Assembly: GCF_014203045.1 (NCBI RefSeq)
Contig: NZ_JACHIF010000003.1
Location: 434,001 to 498,000, forward strand
DNA: 64,000 nt
Direction of reading: 5' to 3'
Source: Prosthecobacter dejongeii
GTDB taxonomy: Bacteria; Verrucomicrobiota; Verrucomicrobiia; Verrucomicrobiales; Verrucomicrobiaceae
Shown: piece by piece, positions 18,495-27,467 of the stretch
Position numbering within the stretch: position 1 is the first letter of the stretch
How the letters are laid out: the number at the start of each line of letters is the position of its first letter
Made by a program: the position numbers and the translations under genes
Notes under the pieces: generated by a model
Database searches by the model: none
Seen by the model: the letters and a program-made list of their open reading frames with translations, nothing else
What the model was told of the DNA's origin: nothing

Positions 18495-19388
18495 TCACAG
18501 GCTCGGCGGAGGGGTCGGCGTGACTTCCTTGGACTTGAAGAGTTTGATGATGAGCGTGAACGGCAGCAGAATGATTTTCAGCGCCAAGCCCACGGTCATC
18601 GCGACGATTTTCATCGGCACCAGCAAGGCTTTGAAGAGGGGCTTTAACGCCACCTGAACTCCAGGCACCTTCGCATACAAAATGGAGATGCCCAGGATGA
18701 GGACGATGCCGATAAACTTGCGCTCTGGGCCGACATGCACCGGGCCTGGAAAGACCTGAAAGCCACTGGCCGGATCACTGAGCAATTCGTAAACCAGGAT
18801 GCCGCCCACGTAACCGATGAGGACAAACGCGGTGTCTGCCAAGATGGGAAATTTTTCCAGCAGTCGGATGCAGGCCCCGGCGACGAAGCGCAAGGCCAGG
18901 ATGCCAATGAAGACGCCCGTGCAGACCACCCAGAGTTTCGGGCTCATCGCCACGGCAGCCACCACATTATCCACGCTCAGGCTGAGGTCCATGATTTCGA
19001 TGCCGATCACCGTAGGCCAAAAGCCGCGCTGATTCGCACTGTCCGGTTTCCCATCATTGTCTTCATCCCCACCGCCCGTGAAGTGCTCACTCATGAGATA
19101 CACGAGGTAAGCGGCCCCACAGATTTTTAGCCAAGGATTGGCAATGATGTAGGCGGCAAAAGCCAGGCAGATCCCACGGAAAAGATAGGCCCCGATGATA
19201 CCAAACTTGAGGGCCAAGAACTTCTGCTTCTCCGGCAGGTGATTCGCCATGGCAGCGATGGCCAGGGCATTGTCCACACTCAGCAGACCTTCGATGATGA
19301 TCAGGGAGATGATGATCGGGAAGGCATCCATCAATTCCGCCGTGGAGGGCAGGGCAAAGGCGAGGAGAGCATCGAGAGGGAAAAGCAT
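18495..19388 (-). CDS. TerC family integral membrane protein
   Basis: 297 residues from the ATG at 19388 (a TTG at 19436 would add 16 unlikely residues). There are seven or so membrane helices. Both SVDN motifs that define the family are present (LLSVDNALAIA and LSLSVDNVVAAVA), separated by an acidic loop (GGGDEDNDGKPD). TerC proteins are implicated in metal homeostasis, including manganese export that helps metallate exported enzymes, and in tellurite resistance. An extra hydrophobic C-terminal segment of about 60 residues follows the core. It is divergent from the L,D-transpeptidase gene. Confidence 0.9.
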   Translation of the reverse strand: MLFPLDALLAFALPSTAELMDAFPIIISLIIIEGLLSVDNALAIAAMANHLPEKQKFLALKFGIIGAYLFRGICLAFAAYIIANPWLKICGAAYLVYLMSEHFTGGGDEDNDGKPDSANQRGFWPTVIGIEIMDLSLSVDNVVAAVAMSPKLWVVCTGVFIGILALRFVAGACIRLLEKFPILADTAFVLIGYVGGILVYELLSDPASGFQVFPGPVHVGPERKFIGIVLILGISILYAKVPGVQVALKPLFKALLVPMKIVAMTVGLALKIILLPFTLIIKLFKSKEVTPTPPPSL

Positions 19389-19531
19389 GGCGGAGATCGA
19401 GAAACGCTTACCTACATGGTCACAAGTCCCTGCCAATGGGTTTTTTCGCTCAAGTGTGTTTCCAGGCGGTCCCCAGCGAAGGCGTTATTTTTCCCCTGCA
19501 ACCTCTCCTCGCCAAGCTGGATTTTCGCGTC

Positions 19532-20518
19532 ATGGTCAGGCGCATGCGTTGGATTGTTTTATTCTTGCTGGGCTGTGGCTCGGCCATGCTTCAGGCTCAG
19601 GAAGGTGCTGATCGTGCAGCGGATGCTCAGGTGCCGAAGGACCAAAACACGATTTTGCAATTGCAGATCTTTTTGGACAAGCACCTCTTTGGCCCTGGCA
19701 AGCTGGATGGAGCCGTGGGGGAGTTCACTTACAAAGCCGTGGTGAATTACAACTTTGCCAGTGGTAACAGGGATCTTTATGACTGGACACCTGCTCTCAA
19801 AGCCGCTGCCAAAGAGGTGCCGGTGGTTTTTGCCGCCTTTAAGATCCGCAGTGATCTGGCCAAGTTTGTGAACCCCAAGTTGCCCGAAAAACCAGAGGAC
19901 CAGGTGAAGTACGACTACATGGCCTACCGCAGTTATGCCGAGTTGGTGGCAGAGCGCTTTCACACCGACGAAGGTTTTTTAGCCAAGTGCAATCCGGAGC
20001 TGAACATGGCCCAGTTGCAACCTGGAGACGTGGTGGTGGTGCCCAATGTGCGCTCTTTCCGCATTGAGGACGTGAAGCCTGTGCAGAGCTTTGCCAAAGA
20101 CCCCGCACTCAGCACACACACCATCGTAGTGGATACTACGGAGCGCATGGCTGCTGTCTATACCAGCGATGAAAAGCTCCTGGCCGCCTTTCCCATCACC
20201 CCGGGGAAACCGGAATTCATCCCCGTGGGCACCTGGAGTGTGAAGACGATGATGACCACCCCGAGCTTCCGTTATGACAAACAATTCCTCGAAGCCGGTG
20301 TGCGTGGCAAAGAGGCTTATCAACTGCCCCCCGGACCGAACAGCCCCGTGGGCATTATTTGGTGTGGATTGAGCAAGTCGGGCATCGGCCTGCACGGCAC
20401 CGCCAGCCCTCGCACGATCGGTCGCAGTCAGAGCGCGGGCTGCGTGCGCTTGGCGAATTGGGATGCCATTCGCTTGCCGACTCTGGTGCGGCCAGAGTCG
20501 CGCGTCATCGTCAGGTGA
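19532..20518 (+). CDS. L,D-transpeptidase (YkuD family), exported
   Basis: 328 residues from the ATG at 19532, which begins a signal peptide ending near LQAQE. An N-terminal PG-binding-like region (LQIFLDKHLFGPGKLDGAVG) is followed by a LysM-like segment (ELNMAQLQPGDVVVVPNV). The C-terminal YkuD domain carries HGTASPRTIGRSQSAGCVR, with catalytic His 288 and Cys 304. It cross-links or edits peptidoglycan, or attaches proteins to it, in the periplasm. The frame is open to an ATG at 19436, but that would precede the signal peptide by 32 residues. Confidence 0.93.
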   Translation: MVRRMRWIVLFLLGCGSAMLQAQEGADRAADAQVPKDQNTILQLQIFLDKHLFGPGKLDGAVGEFTYKAVVNYNFASGNRDLYDWTPALKAAAKEVPVVFAAFKIRSDLAKFVNPKLPEKPEDQVKYDYMAYRSYAELVAERFHTDEGFLAKCNPELNMAQLQPGDVVVVPNVRSFRIEDVKPVQSFAKDPALSTHTIVVDTTERMAAVYTSDEKLLAAFPITPGKPEFIPVGTWSVKTMMTTPSFRYDKQFLEAGVRGKEAYQLPPGPNSPVGIIWCGLSKSGIGLHGTASPRTIGRSQSAGCVRLANWDAIRLPTLVRPESRVIVR

Positions 20519-20530
20519 GGTGTCATGGGC

Positions 20531-21247
20531 TCAGGGCTTCTTCTGAGCGAAGAGCCAAGTCCAAAATTCCTCATTGTCGTAGGTCTGTGTCCAGGAATCG
20601 TGAGCGACTCCTGGGTAAAGGGTGAGTTTGGCCGGGCTGCCCACCTTTTGCAGGGCCTTATGCATCTGCAGAGAGTATTCTACCGGCACGGCCTTGTCTT
20701 GATCGCCATGGAAGATCCAGCAGGGCTGGGTTTTGAGGCGATCTGCCAGGAGGAAGCCGATGCCAGCGCCGCCGCAAATCGGGGCGATGGCGGCATACGT
20801 GTCTGGGTAGGCCAGCGCGGTATCCCAGGTGCCAAAACCCCCCATGCTGATGCCAGTGAGGTAAAGTCGGGAGGTGTCCACCCGGTGAGTGCGGATGATC
20901 TCATCCGTCAGCGCTTTCACGCCCTGTTCATTCCAGACGTTTCCCGTGGGGACCTGTGGGCAGACCACGATGGCTTCGAACTTTTTCCCCGCCGCGATGA
21001 GTTTCGGCGGGCCGTGTTTTTTCAGCAGTTCCAGATTATCCCCGCGCTCCCCTGCGCCGTGCAGGAAGACGAGGAGGGGCCACTTCTTATCGGCAGCGGC
21101 CGCATAGCCTTCCGGGAGGGACAGCAGATACTTATAACCGACTTTCAGGGTGACCTCTCCCTCGAAGGATTGAGGGGTCAATTCCGCAGCAGGCAGAGAA
21201 AGAGTCATGGCCAGCGCCAGAATGGCGGCAAAAAGTGGACGAATCAT
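20531..21247 (-). CDS. Secreted alpha/beta-hydrolase (esterase/prolyl-oligopeptidase-like)
   Basis: 238 residues with a signal peptide ending near LPAAE. An oxyanion region, LLVFLHGAGERG, precedes the nucleophile elbow GISMGGFG (Ser 134). The acid is probably Asp 184 in HGDQDKAVPV and the base His 216 in PGVAHDSW, giving a complete triad. This resembles the 'phospholipase/carboxylesterase' and CE1-like feruloyl/acetyl esterase group often used on plant polymers. The exact substrate is unknown. It is convergent with the L,D-transpeptidase gene, 12 bases apart. Confidence 0.87.
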   Translation of the reverse strand: MIRPLFAAILALAMTLSLPAAELTPQSFEGEVTLKVGYKYLLSLPEGYAAAADKKWPLLVFLHGAGERGDNLELLKKHGPPKLIAAGKKFEAIVVCPQVPTGNVWNEQGVKALTDEIIRTHRVDTSRLYLTGISMGGFGTWDTALAYPDTYAAIAPICGGAGIGFLLADRLKTQPCWIFHGDQDKAVPVEYSLQMHKALQKVGSPAKLTLYPGVAHDSWTQTYDNEEFWTWLFAQKKP

Positions 21248-21346
21248 GCCATCGAAACGGGGTCGGGGAAGGGGCTCTTGCTCTGCATTCTGTGAAAAAC
21301 CTCCTTTCCAGAGGCCACGGCTGGTCCTTTGATAGCAGCCCTCCCC

Positions 21347-23746
21347 ATGCGCGCGCTTTTTTCCAAACCTTGGTTCATTGCCCTTTTGATCCTGCCGCTT
21401 TTCATCGGCGGGCTAGTGCGGCTAAAACTGGAGACGGATATCCTCGCCACGCTGCCGGGTGAGGTCCCTGAAGTGCGCGCGCTGAAACTGCTGCGGGACG
21501 GCTTTGCTGGCGGCAGTGATTTGCTCATTGCCCTGGAGGCTGAAGATGAAGCGGCGGCGGAGACCGCCATGACGACCCTGGCCGAGCGCCTGCAAAAGCG
21601 CACGGATTTGGTGAAGGAGGTGCGCTGGGCCCAGCCCATGGAGCAGCAGGCTCAGTCTGGGGCGGCCTTGATGGCTTGGTCTCTGCAAAACGCAGACCCC
21701 GCTCAATTGCGGGCTGTGCGCGCCCGGTTGGAGGGGGAAGGGGCCCAGGTGAAAATCCAGCAGTCTCTACAAACGGTGGCCAATTCCCTGGATGCCGAAA
21801 AGGTGCAGCGCGCCTCGTATGATCCGCTGGGCCTGCTGGATAGTCTAGACGCCTCTGCCATGAGTGCGCTGGAAGGTTCCATGTTCGGCCTCGTTTCCGA
21901 AGATGGCATGTTCCGCCTGCTGCTAGTGACCCCTGCCACGAGTGTGGGCAATTACAAATCCGCTGAGGCGTGGCTCCAGCAGATCAAAGCCGAGGTGGCC
22001 GACTGGCGCGGTGACCAAAAACTGACGCTGCGCTACACAGGTGAGCCAGCCTTCCAGGCCGAGATCGGCGCGGGAATTGAAAAGGACATGTCCAGCACCA
22101 TTGGCATCACAGAGGTTCTCATTGCGCTGCTTTTCTGGGTCATGTTTCGGCGCTTGAAGCCGCTGCTCTGGATCCAGGGCCTCCTCATGCTCAGCATGGT
22201 GCTCACCATGGGCGCGGGGGGCTTGCTGGTGGGAAAACTTTCCATCATGAGCCTGGGCTTTGCCGCCATCGTCCTGGGTATCATCGTGGATTACGCCGTG
22301 CTCATCATTCAGGAAGCTAGGCAGCACCCGCACTTGGATGCCAAAGGGCTGCGTCGTTTGGCCGCACCCGGGATCATCGCCGGGGCTTGCACCACGGCCA
22401 CGGTGTTTCTTTCTCTACTGTTCAGTGGTCTGCCAGGCTTGGCTGAATTGGGCCTGCTGGTGGCTTTAGGTGTCCTTGTGGGGTTGTGTGTGATGCTGGC
22501 CTTTGCGCCTCGTTTCACAGCAGGTAAACAACCGCCGAATTCAGTGGTGGAAATCACCGGGCCACCAGCTCGCCCGGGTTTGGCGATCTTGGCAACGCTC
22601 TTTTTGTTAGGTGGCATGGCGTGGGTGTTTGCCACCTACGGTCTGCCCAAGTTCATGACGGGAGCGGAGTCTCTGCGCCCAACCAATAGCGAGTCTATGG
22701 ACACTTTGCAGTGGATGCAGGACCGCCTCGGCCAGCAAAACGAAGCCAGCCTGCCCATCCTCATCACAGGGCCAGAGGGGGACCTCCGCGCTCGCGCCCA
22801 GGCACTCTCGGTGAAGCTCGATGCAGCGGTCAAAGACGGCACGCTTATCCGTCAGGCTTTGCCCACCTTGCTCATCAGCGATCCTGCAGCCCAGACGGCG
22901 AATCGCGAATTCATTCAATGGCTGTTGGCTGAGCAACCGCGTCTGGAAAAGGCCGTGGACGCAGCCGGGTTTGCCGAGGCGGCAGTAGCTCTGCTGCGAG
23001 GTGTCTGTGGTGTCTGGAAGCCAGCTCTTGACGGCCCCTGGCCTCAGGATGAAGCTACCTCCGCCGCCGCACCCGTGCTAGGCCGCCTCTTGGCGACGGG
23101 CGCACGCGCTGCTAAAGCGGACATGAAAGCGGGCGAAGGTGTGGCCCTGGCCTCCATCAGCCTCGCGGGTAAACCAGGCCTTCCGGACCGGGCGAAACTG
23201 GCCGCCGTGCAAAAGCTGCTCACACCGGATACCGGGGCCTGGGTGGCGGGGTGGGAAACACTGGGTGGAGCCCTCTCCTCCATCGTCCAGCATGACCTCA
23301 ATCAGCAGCTACTTCCCATCATCGGCATCATCAGCATCACCCTTTTGATCACTTTCCGCGGCGCTAAAGATCTGCTGCTTTCCGTCCTCCTCCTCGCAGG
23401 GGGTTTAGGCGGCCTGGCAGCGACCATGAGTTTGTTAGGCCTGGGGTGGAATCTGGCCAGTTTGGCCGCGATACCCTTGCTGTTAGGCACCGGCATTGAC
23501 TATGGCATCCACATCTTGCTGGCCCTGAAACGCACGGGCAATGACATCCGTTATGTGCAGGCCACCACGGGCAAAGCCGTGTTCTTTTCAGGCATGACCA
23601 CCGTCATCGGTTTTGCCAGCCTCTTCTTTGCTGGGAATCGTGGTATCTCCAGCTTGGGCCTCGCTTGCTGTGTGGGCACCCTGTGGATCTTGTTCATCGT
23701 CCTCTGGCTGCTGCCTCACTGGCGCGCTTGGCTGCGGGTGAAGTAG
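21347..23746 (+). CDS. MMPL/RND superfamily exporter
   Basis: 799 residues from the ATG at 21347. Two homologous halves each have a large extracytoplasmic domain and about six helices. The GxxxDY proton-relay signatures are both present: VLGIIVDYAVLIIQEA in the first half and LLGTGIDYGIHILLALKR in the second. This is the MMPL branch (PF03176), which exports lipids or hydrophobic compounds with proton antiport and includes HpnN-like hopanoid transporters. No membrane-fusion or TolC partner lies nearby. The substrate is not inferable. Confidence 0.88.
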   Translation: MRALFSKPWFIALLILPLFIGGLVRLKLETDILATLPGEVPEVRALKLLRDGFAGGSDLLIALEAEDEAAAETAMTTLAERLQKRTDLVKEVRWAQPMEQQAQSGAALMAWSLQNADPAQLRAVRARLEGEGAQVKIQQSLQTVANSLDAEKVQRASYDPLGLLDSLDASAMSALEGSMFGLVSEDGMFRLLLVTPATSVGNYKSAEAWLQQIKAEVADWRGDQKLTLRYTGEPAFQAEIGAGIEKDMSSTIGITEVLIALLFWVMFRRLKPLLWIQGLLMLSMVLTMGAGGLLVGKLSIMSLGFAAIVLGIIVDYAVLIIQEARQHPHLDAKGLRRLAAPGIIAGACTTATVFLSLLFSGLPGLAELGLLVALGVLVGLCVMLAFAPRFTAGKQPPNSVVEITGPPARPGLAILATLFLLGGMAWVFATYGLPKFMTGAESLRPTNSESMDTLQWMQDRLGQQNEASLPILITGPEGDLRARAQALSVKLDAAVKDGTLIRQALPTLLISDPAAQTANREFIQWLLAEQPRLEKAVDAAGFAEAAVALLRGVCGVWKPALDGPWPQDEATSAAAPVLGRLLATGARAAKADMKAGEGVALASISLAGKPGLPDRAKLAAVQKLLTPDTGAWVAGWETLGGALSSIVQHDLNQQLLPIIGIISITLLITFRGAKDLLLSVLLLAGGLGGLAATMSLLGLGWNLASLAAIPLLLGTGIDYGIHILLALKRTGNDIRYVQATTGKAVFFSGMTTVIGFASLFFAGNRGISSLGLACCVGTLWILFIVLWLLPHWRAWLRVK

Positions 23747-23753
23747 GAGGGCA

Positions 23754-24503
23754 TCACGGCTTTTCGGCCGTGAGCGGATCTCCCAAAGCGTTCACGCTTC
23801 CTCGCCCAAAGGTGGCCTCTTTGTCATTGGTGAATTTAAAATAAAACAGGACCGGTGGGGAGTCTGGGAACATTTGCCCTTCAGCTTCCACGATGTCGCC
23901 CGCGCGGACTTTCCATTTCAGAGGCGTCTTCGTCGCGCCGTGCTTGCGAAAGCCCTTTTGGTCTTTGGTGAAATGGTATTCCGTGCCCACTGCGCTGTAC
24001 CAAGATTTTTCCACAAAGAACTCTTCGACCTTCGACGACTTTGCCTGGGGACTGGCTTCAGCAGCGGCCGAGGACACGCTGCCCAAGGTCACTTTTTCAC
24101 GAATTTTAGCGATCTTTAAAACGGCCTGCATGTCCTTGCCCGTGGGCGATTTCAGCAGCGCGTCTAACCGTTGAAGGGTGCTGTCTTGGATCGGCTTCAG
24201 GGCGTTGGCTCGAGCCGCATCATACTGCCCTAGAAGATGGGTAATCGCCGGGTGAGCCGAAGGAATTTTGGTCCCATCGAGTTTAGCACTTAATTGTTCT
24301 GAGACGGTGGCCGCACCTGCGGTATCGCCTTTGGAAACTAAGTTCGCGGCGATGGCTGTGCCTTCCCGCTGGAGTGTCGCTTGGAGTTTCTCCGTGGCCT
24401 TAGAGGCTTTGGTTTCATAGTCCTTTTCAATCTCTTCAGGCGTCTGTCCCCGCGCCATTAAAGTGCCGAGCATCAGCAGGGTGAGAAAAATCTTCGTCAT
24501 CAT
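23754..24503 (-). CDS. Secreted protein of unknown function
   Basis: 249 residues. A signal peptide is followed by a helical, Lys/Ala/Glu-rich first half (about 25-150) and a C-terminal beta-type domain of about 85 residues (EFFVEKSWYSAVGTEYHF onward). That domain resembles small extracytoplasmic 'response to expression' domains seen in Planctomycetota/Verrucomicrobiota proteins, although I cannot assign a named family. No catalytic residues stand out. It is convergent with the MMPL exporter, 7 bases apart. Confidence 0.65.
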   Translation of the reverse strand: MMTKIFLTLLMLGTLMARGQTPEEIEKDYETKASKATEKLQATLQREGTAIAANLVSKGDTAGAATVSEQLSAKLDGTKIPSAHPAITHLLGQYDAARANALKPIQDSTLQRLDALLKSPTGKDMQAVLKIAKIREKVTLGSVSSAAAEASPQAKSSKVEEFFVEKSWYSAVGTEYHFTKDQKGFRKHGATKTPLKWKVRAGDIVEAEGQMFPDSPPVLFYFKFTNDKEATFGRGSVNALGDPLTAEKP

Positions 24504-24593
24504 GATTAAGGCCTATTTTGGCCGCGCTCCATGGCTGCCTGCAAGCGCGATTATTCCCCCTCGAACTTCCTTGTATGCGTGCGCCCGCATTTC

Positions 24594-25907
24594 TCAGGCA
24601 TTCACGGTCGCCTCCAGATTGGTCTCTTCCACCACCTGCTTTTGGGCATTGATTCCTAAAGCCAAGACGCCGGCGAGTACGAAGGCCACGGCGCAGAGAA
24701 GGATGCCTTCCTGGTAGTCATGGTTGTCATCAAAGGTCAGCAGGACAAAGGCGAAAAGTTTCGGCTGGATGGCAGCACCAAAGTTCCCCCACATGTTGGA
24801 CCAGCCAAAGAGCTGCGCCTGATGCCGACCACTGATGTCCTGCATGCAGGCCCAGGCGGCAGGCAGGGCTAGATCGGCAAAAAAAGCCACAGCCCCGAAG
24901 GCGATGGCGAGAGGAATGGGGGAGTCCAGGGTCAAAGCGATGAGGTAAGATCCCGCTGCGAGAAAGCGCGTGGTCGCCAGTGGTAGGCGGCGTCCCCAGC
25001 GGCAGCCCAGCTTGCGCGTGCAGTAGTCCGTGAGCATGCCTCCCAGCGGCAGCGAGGCAATGCCGATGGTCAGGGCCAGAGTGGAGATGGTCCCCGTCTC
25101 TTTTTCGCTGAGCCCCACGGCCTTGGTCAGGTAGTCGGGCAGGGAGAGAATGAGGAAGGCCCAACCAATATTGGTGAGAAACTGGTAGCCATTCATCAGC
25201 CACAAGTTGCCACTTTGCAGCACGGGCACCCAGGGAAAGCGGCGTGGCGGTGCTTTGGTGGGGGAGAAGTCGCCACGCCCTTCCGCCAGCAGGGCTACCT
25301 CGCTAGCATTGCAGGCGGGGTGGAGTTTGGGGTGCTCGCGGTAAACCGTCCAAAAGACCCCGGCTACGACGATGCCAAAGGCACCATACAGCCAACCTGC
25401 CCAGCGCCAGTCACCCAGACTCAAAATGACAGTGGCGGTCAGCCAAGGTGCCAGAGCACCGCCGATGCGCCCACCCATGGAGATGATGCTGCTGGCGAGG
25501 CCACGGGACTCCACCTGCGCCCATTTGGTCATGAAGCTGCTGCTGGCGGGGTAGGCCCCAGCCTCTGCTAACCCACATCCCAGCCGCGCGATGAAAAGGG
25601 TGACAAAACCCACCGAGAAACTGGTGGCCAGGGTGAAGAGCGACCAACTGGCGATGTACACCGTCATCAGCACACGACCGCCAAAGCGGTCGCTCAGCCA
25701 ACCCGCCGGCACTTGAGCCAGGGCATAGGCCCAGAAGAATGCCCCTTTGACCCAGTCCATCTCGTCACGGGTGACGTGCAGGCTTTCCTTGAAAGACTCT
25801 GAACCCACGATCCAGGCCAGGCAGACCCGGTCCAGATACATCAAAAAAGCAGCAAGCGTCGTCGCTGCCAGGATGGAGTGACGGACCTTCGTGGGAGCTT
25901 CGGGCAT
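24594..25907 (-). CDS. MFS transporter, anion:cation symporter type
   Basis: 437 residues with twelve predicted helices. The N-terminal YLDRVCLAWIVG and the inter-helix AGWLSDRFGGRVL (MFS motif A) are clear, and GLAEAGAYPASSSFM resembles ACS-family transporters of sugar acids and other organic anions (ExuT/GudP/phthalate-like). The substrate is uncertain, but hexuronate or a related sugar acid would suit a polysaccharide degrader. It stands alone, followed by the unknown secreted-protein gene. Confidence 0.88.
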   Translation of the reverse strand: MPEAPTKVRHSILAATTLAAFLMYLDRVCLAWIVGSESFKESLHVTRDEMDWVKGAFFWAYALAQVPAGWLSDRFGGRVLMTVYIASWSLFTLATSFSVGFVTLFIARLGCGLAEAGAYPASSSFMTKWAQVESRGLASSIISMGGRIGGALAPWLTATVILSLGDWRWAGWLYGAFGIVVAGVFWTVYREHPKLHPACNASEVALLAEGRGDFSPTKAPPRRFPWVPVLQSGNLWLMNGYQFLTNIGWAFLILSLPDYLTKAVGLSEKETGTISTLALTIGIASLPLGGMLTDYCTRKLGCRWGRRLPLATTRFLAAGSYLIALTLDSPIPLAIAFGAVAFFADLALPAAWACMQDISGRHQAQLFGWSNMWGNFGAAIQPKLFAFVLLTFDDNHDYQEGILLCAVAFVLAGVLALGINAQKQVVEETNLEATVNA

Positions 25908-26016
25908 CTCATCTCTACGGGCATGCTCTGTGCCGCATTGCAGGATTCTATGCAGCCAAATGTGCTGGCTTCTGGTATGCGAATCCTAATGGCTCAATCG
26001 GCTACCCTGCGGAGCC

Positions 26017-26451
26017 TCAGTAGAGCAGCACATTGATCTCCGAATCGGTCAGGAGAGATGTGTCATGCACGGCGAGGAGATCCCCGACTTGTTCCAGATT
26101 TTTCCACTCAGTCTCAAATTCAGGCACAAGGGGAAAGTCATTTTCAACAGCGGTCGCTTCAGCGGTAGGCGCGGCCGTCTGCGCTACCTGGGGTGAAGAG
26201 GCTGTGGGTTGATACACCAGGGTTGTCGTCAGCAAAACCACGGCAGCCACAGCGGCCCAGGTGAGGCCGATGCTCGCACCTTCCTTTTCCTGCCACCAGG
26301 CCTGCATCTGCGCCAGCCATCCACGCTCTTGCGGGGTTTGACGGGCGAGACGGACAACGTTTTGAGTGAAATTTGGACGTGGCTCGACCGGCTTGGCCTG
26401 GCCAAGCACTTTCCAAAGGGGGTCGTTGGGGGTGAGCGGTTCCATGTTCAT
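26017..26451 (-). CDS. Small single-span membrane protein, anti-sigma-like architecture
   Basis: 144 residues. A cytoplasmic N-terminus (about 1-60) with a helical segment precedes one membrane helix (about 62-80) and a Pro/Ala/Thr-rich periplasmic tail ending SEINVLLY. The architecture resembles the anti-sigma-like protein encoded at 45063, but no sigma-factor gene is adjacent and sequence similarity is weak. It follows HIT and nrdR on the same strand with a 65-base gap. Function is unassigned. Confidence 0.55.
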   Translation of the reverse strand: MNMEPLTPNDPLWKVLGQAKPVEPRPNFTQNVVRLARQTPQERGWLAQMQAWWQEKEGASIGLTWAAVAAVVLLTTTLVYQPTASSPQVAQTAAPTAEATAVENDFPLVPEFETEWKNLEQVGDLLAVHDTSLLTDSEINVLLY

Positions 26452-26516
26452 CTCTGAGACTAAAACTACGGATGGGGGTGAAAGTTGCGCCTATGGCCCA
26501 ACTTTTTCTCCCCCTT

Positions 26517-26870
26517 TTAACCCGGAGGCCAGGCGAGATCCCGACCTGCCAGCAGGTGAACGTGCAGGTGGGGCACGGTTTCACCCGCGTCTTTGCCATG
26601 ATTGATGACCAGGCGGAAGCCTTGGCTGCGATCCTTGATGCCCAGTTTATCGGCGATTTTCCCGGCGGCGAGCAACAGCGCGCCCAGGGTGGCCTGGTCT
26701 TCTGCTACCGCCTCACCCACGCGGGGGATGACTTTTTTGGGCACGATCAAGACATGGATGGGTGCCTGGGGGGCGATGTCATTGAATGCAGCCACGAGCT
26801 CATCCTCGTAAACCAGAGGTGCTGGGATCTCGCGATCCACGATCTTTTGAAAGATGGTTTTTTCAGACAT
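26517..26870 (-). CDS. HIT family nucleotide hydrolase (HinT-like)
   Basis: 117 residues. The histidine triad HLHVHLLAGR (His 101, 103, 105) and the upstream DIAPQAPIHVLIVPK and RLVINHGKDAGETVPH segments define HinT-type purine-nucleoside phosphoramidases, which cleave AMP-linked substrates. It overlaps no neighbour and sits between nrdR (52 bases upstream) and a small membrane-protein gene. Confidence 0.94.
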   Translation of the reverse strand: MSEKTIFQKIVDREIPAPLVYEDELVAAFNDIAPQAPIHVLIVPKKVIPRVGEAVAEDQATLGALLLAAGKIADKLGIKDRSQGFRLVINHGKDAGETVPHLHVHLLAGRDLAWPPG

Positions 26871-26922
26871 GAAAGGAAAGGGGCCAAATGATAGCCAGAG
26901 GCATCACGGCGGCAGGTTTTCA

Positions 26923-27411
26923 TCAATGAAACAGCTCTTCCTGGCTGCTGTCTCGCACGCGTCGGCTATCCAGGGACTTGATCTCATCAATGAACTCACC
27001 CACGTCCTCAAACTGGCGATAGACGGAGGCGTAACGGACATAGGCCACATGATCAATGGCCTCCAGGCGGCGCATGACTTTGGCTCCGATGACGGTGGAG
27101 GGGATTTCGCGATAGCCTTCTTCCTCCAGCTCATTGGCAATATCGTCCACGAGCTGTTCCAGTTGCTCCATCTTCACGGGGCGTTTTTCGCAGGCTTTGC
27201 GCAGGCCGGACATGAGCTTTTCCCGGTCAAAGCTCTGCCGTGCCCCATTGCGTTTCACCACCCGCAGTTCTTCCCGTTCCACGATTTCATAGGTGGTGAA
27301 GCGGAAGTTGCACTTCATGCACTCGCGCCGACGGCGGATGGAATGGCCCTCGCGTGCCTCGCGGGAGTCAATGACCTTATCTTGGGAGCTACCGCATTTA
27401 GGACAGCGCAT
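26923..27411 (-). CDS. nrdR: Transcriptional repressor NrdR
   Basis: 162 residues from the ATG at 27411; the frame extends 28 codons upstream but the conserved protein starts MRCPKCG. The zinc ribbon has Cys 3, 6, 31 and 34, and an ATP-cone follows (about 49-140; RVVKRNGARQSFDREKL). NrdR senses ATP/dATP and represses ribonucleotide reductase operons by binding NrdR boxes. No nrd gene is in this window, so it acts in trans. It is 56 bases downstream of the rhomboid-like gene. Confidence 0.97.
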   Translation of the reverse strand: MRCPKCGSSQDKVIDSREAREGHSIRRRRECMKCNFRFTTYEIVEREELRVVKRNGARQSFDREKLMSGLRKACEKRPVKMEQLEQLVDDIANELEEEGYREIPSTVIGAKVMRRLEAIDHVAYVRYASVYRQFEDVGEFIDEIKSLDSRRVRDSSQEELFH

Positions 27412-27467
27412 AGGTGGGGTGGGAAAGGTGACACCTTGCCACCACTTAGCAAGTGGCGGCGTGCCAA

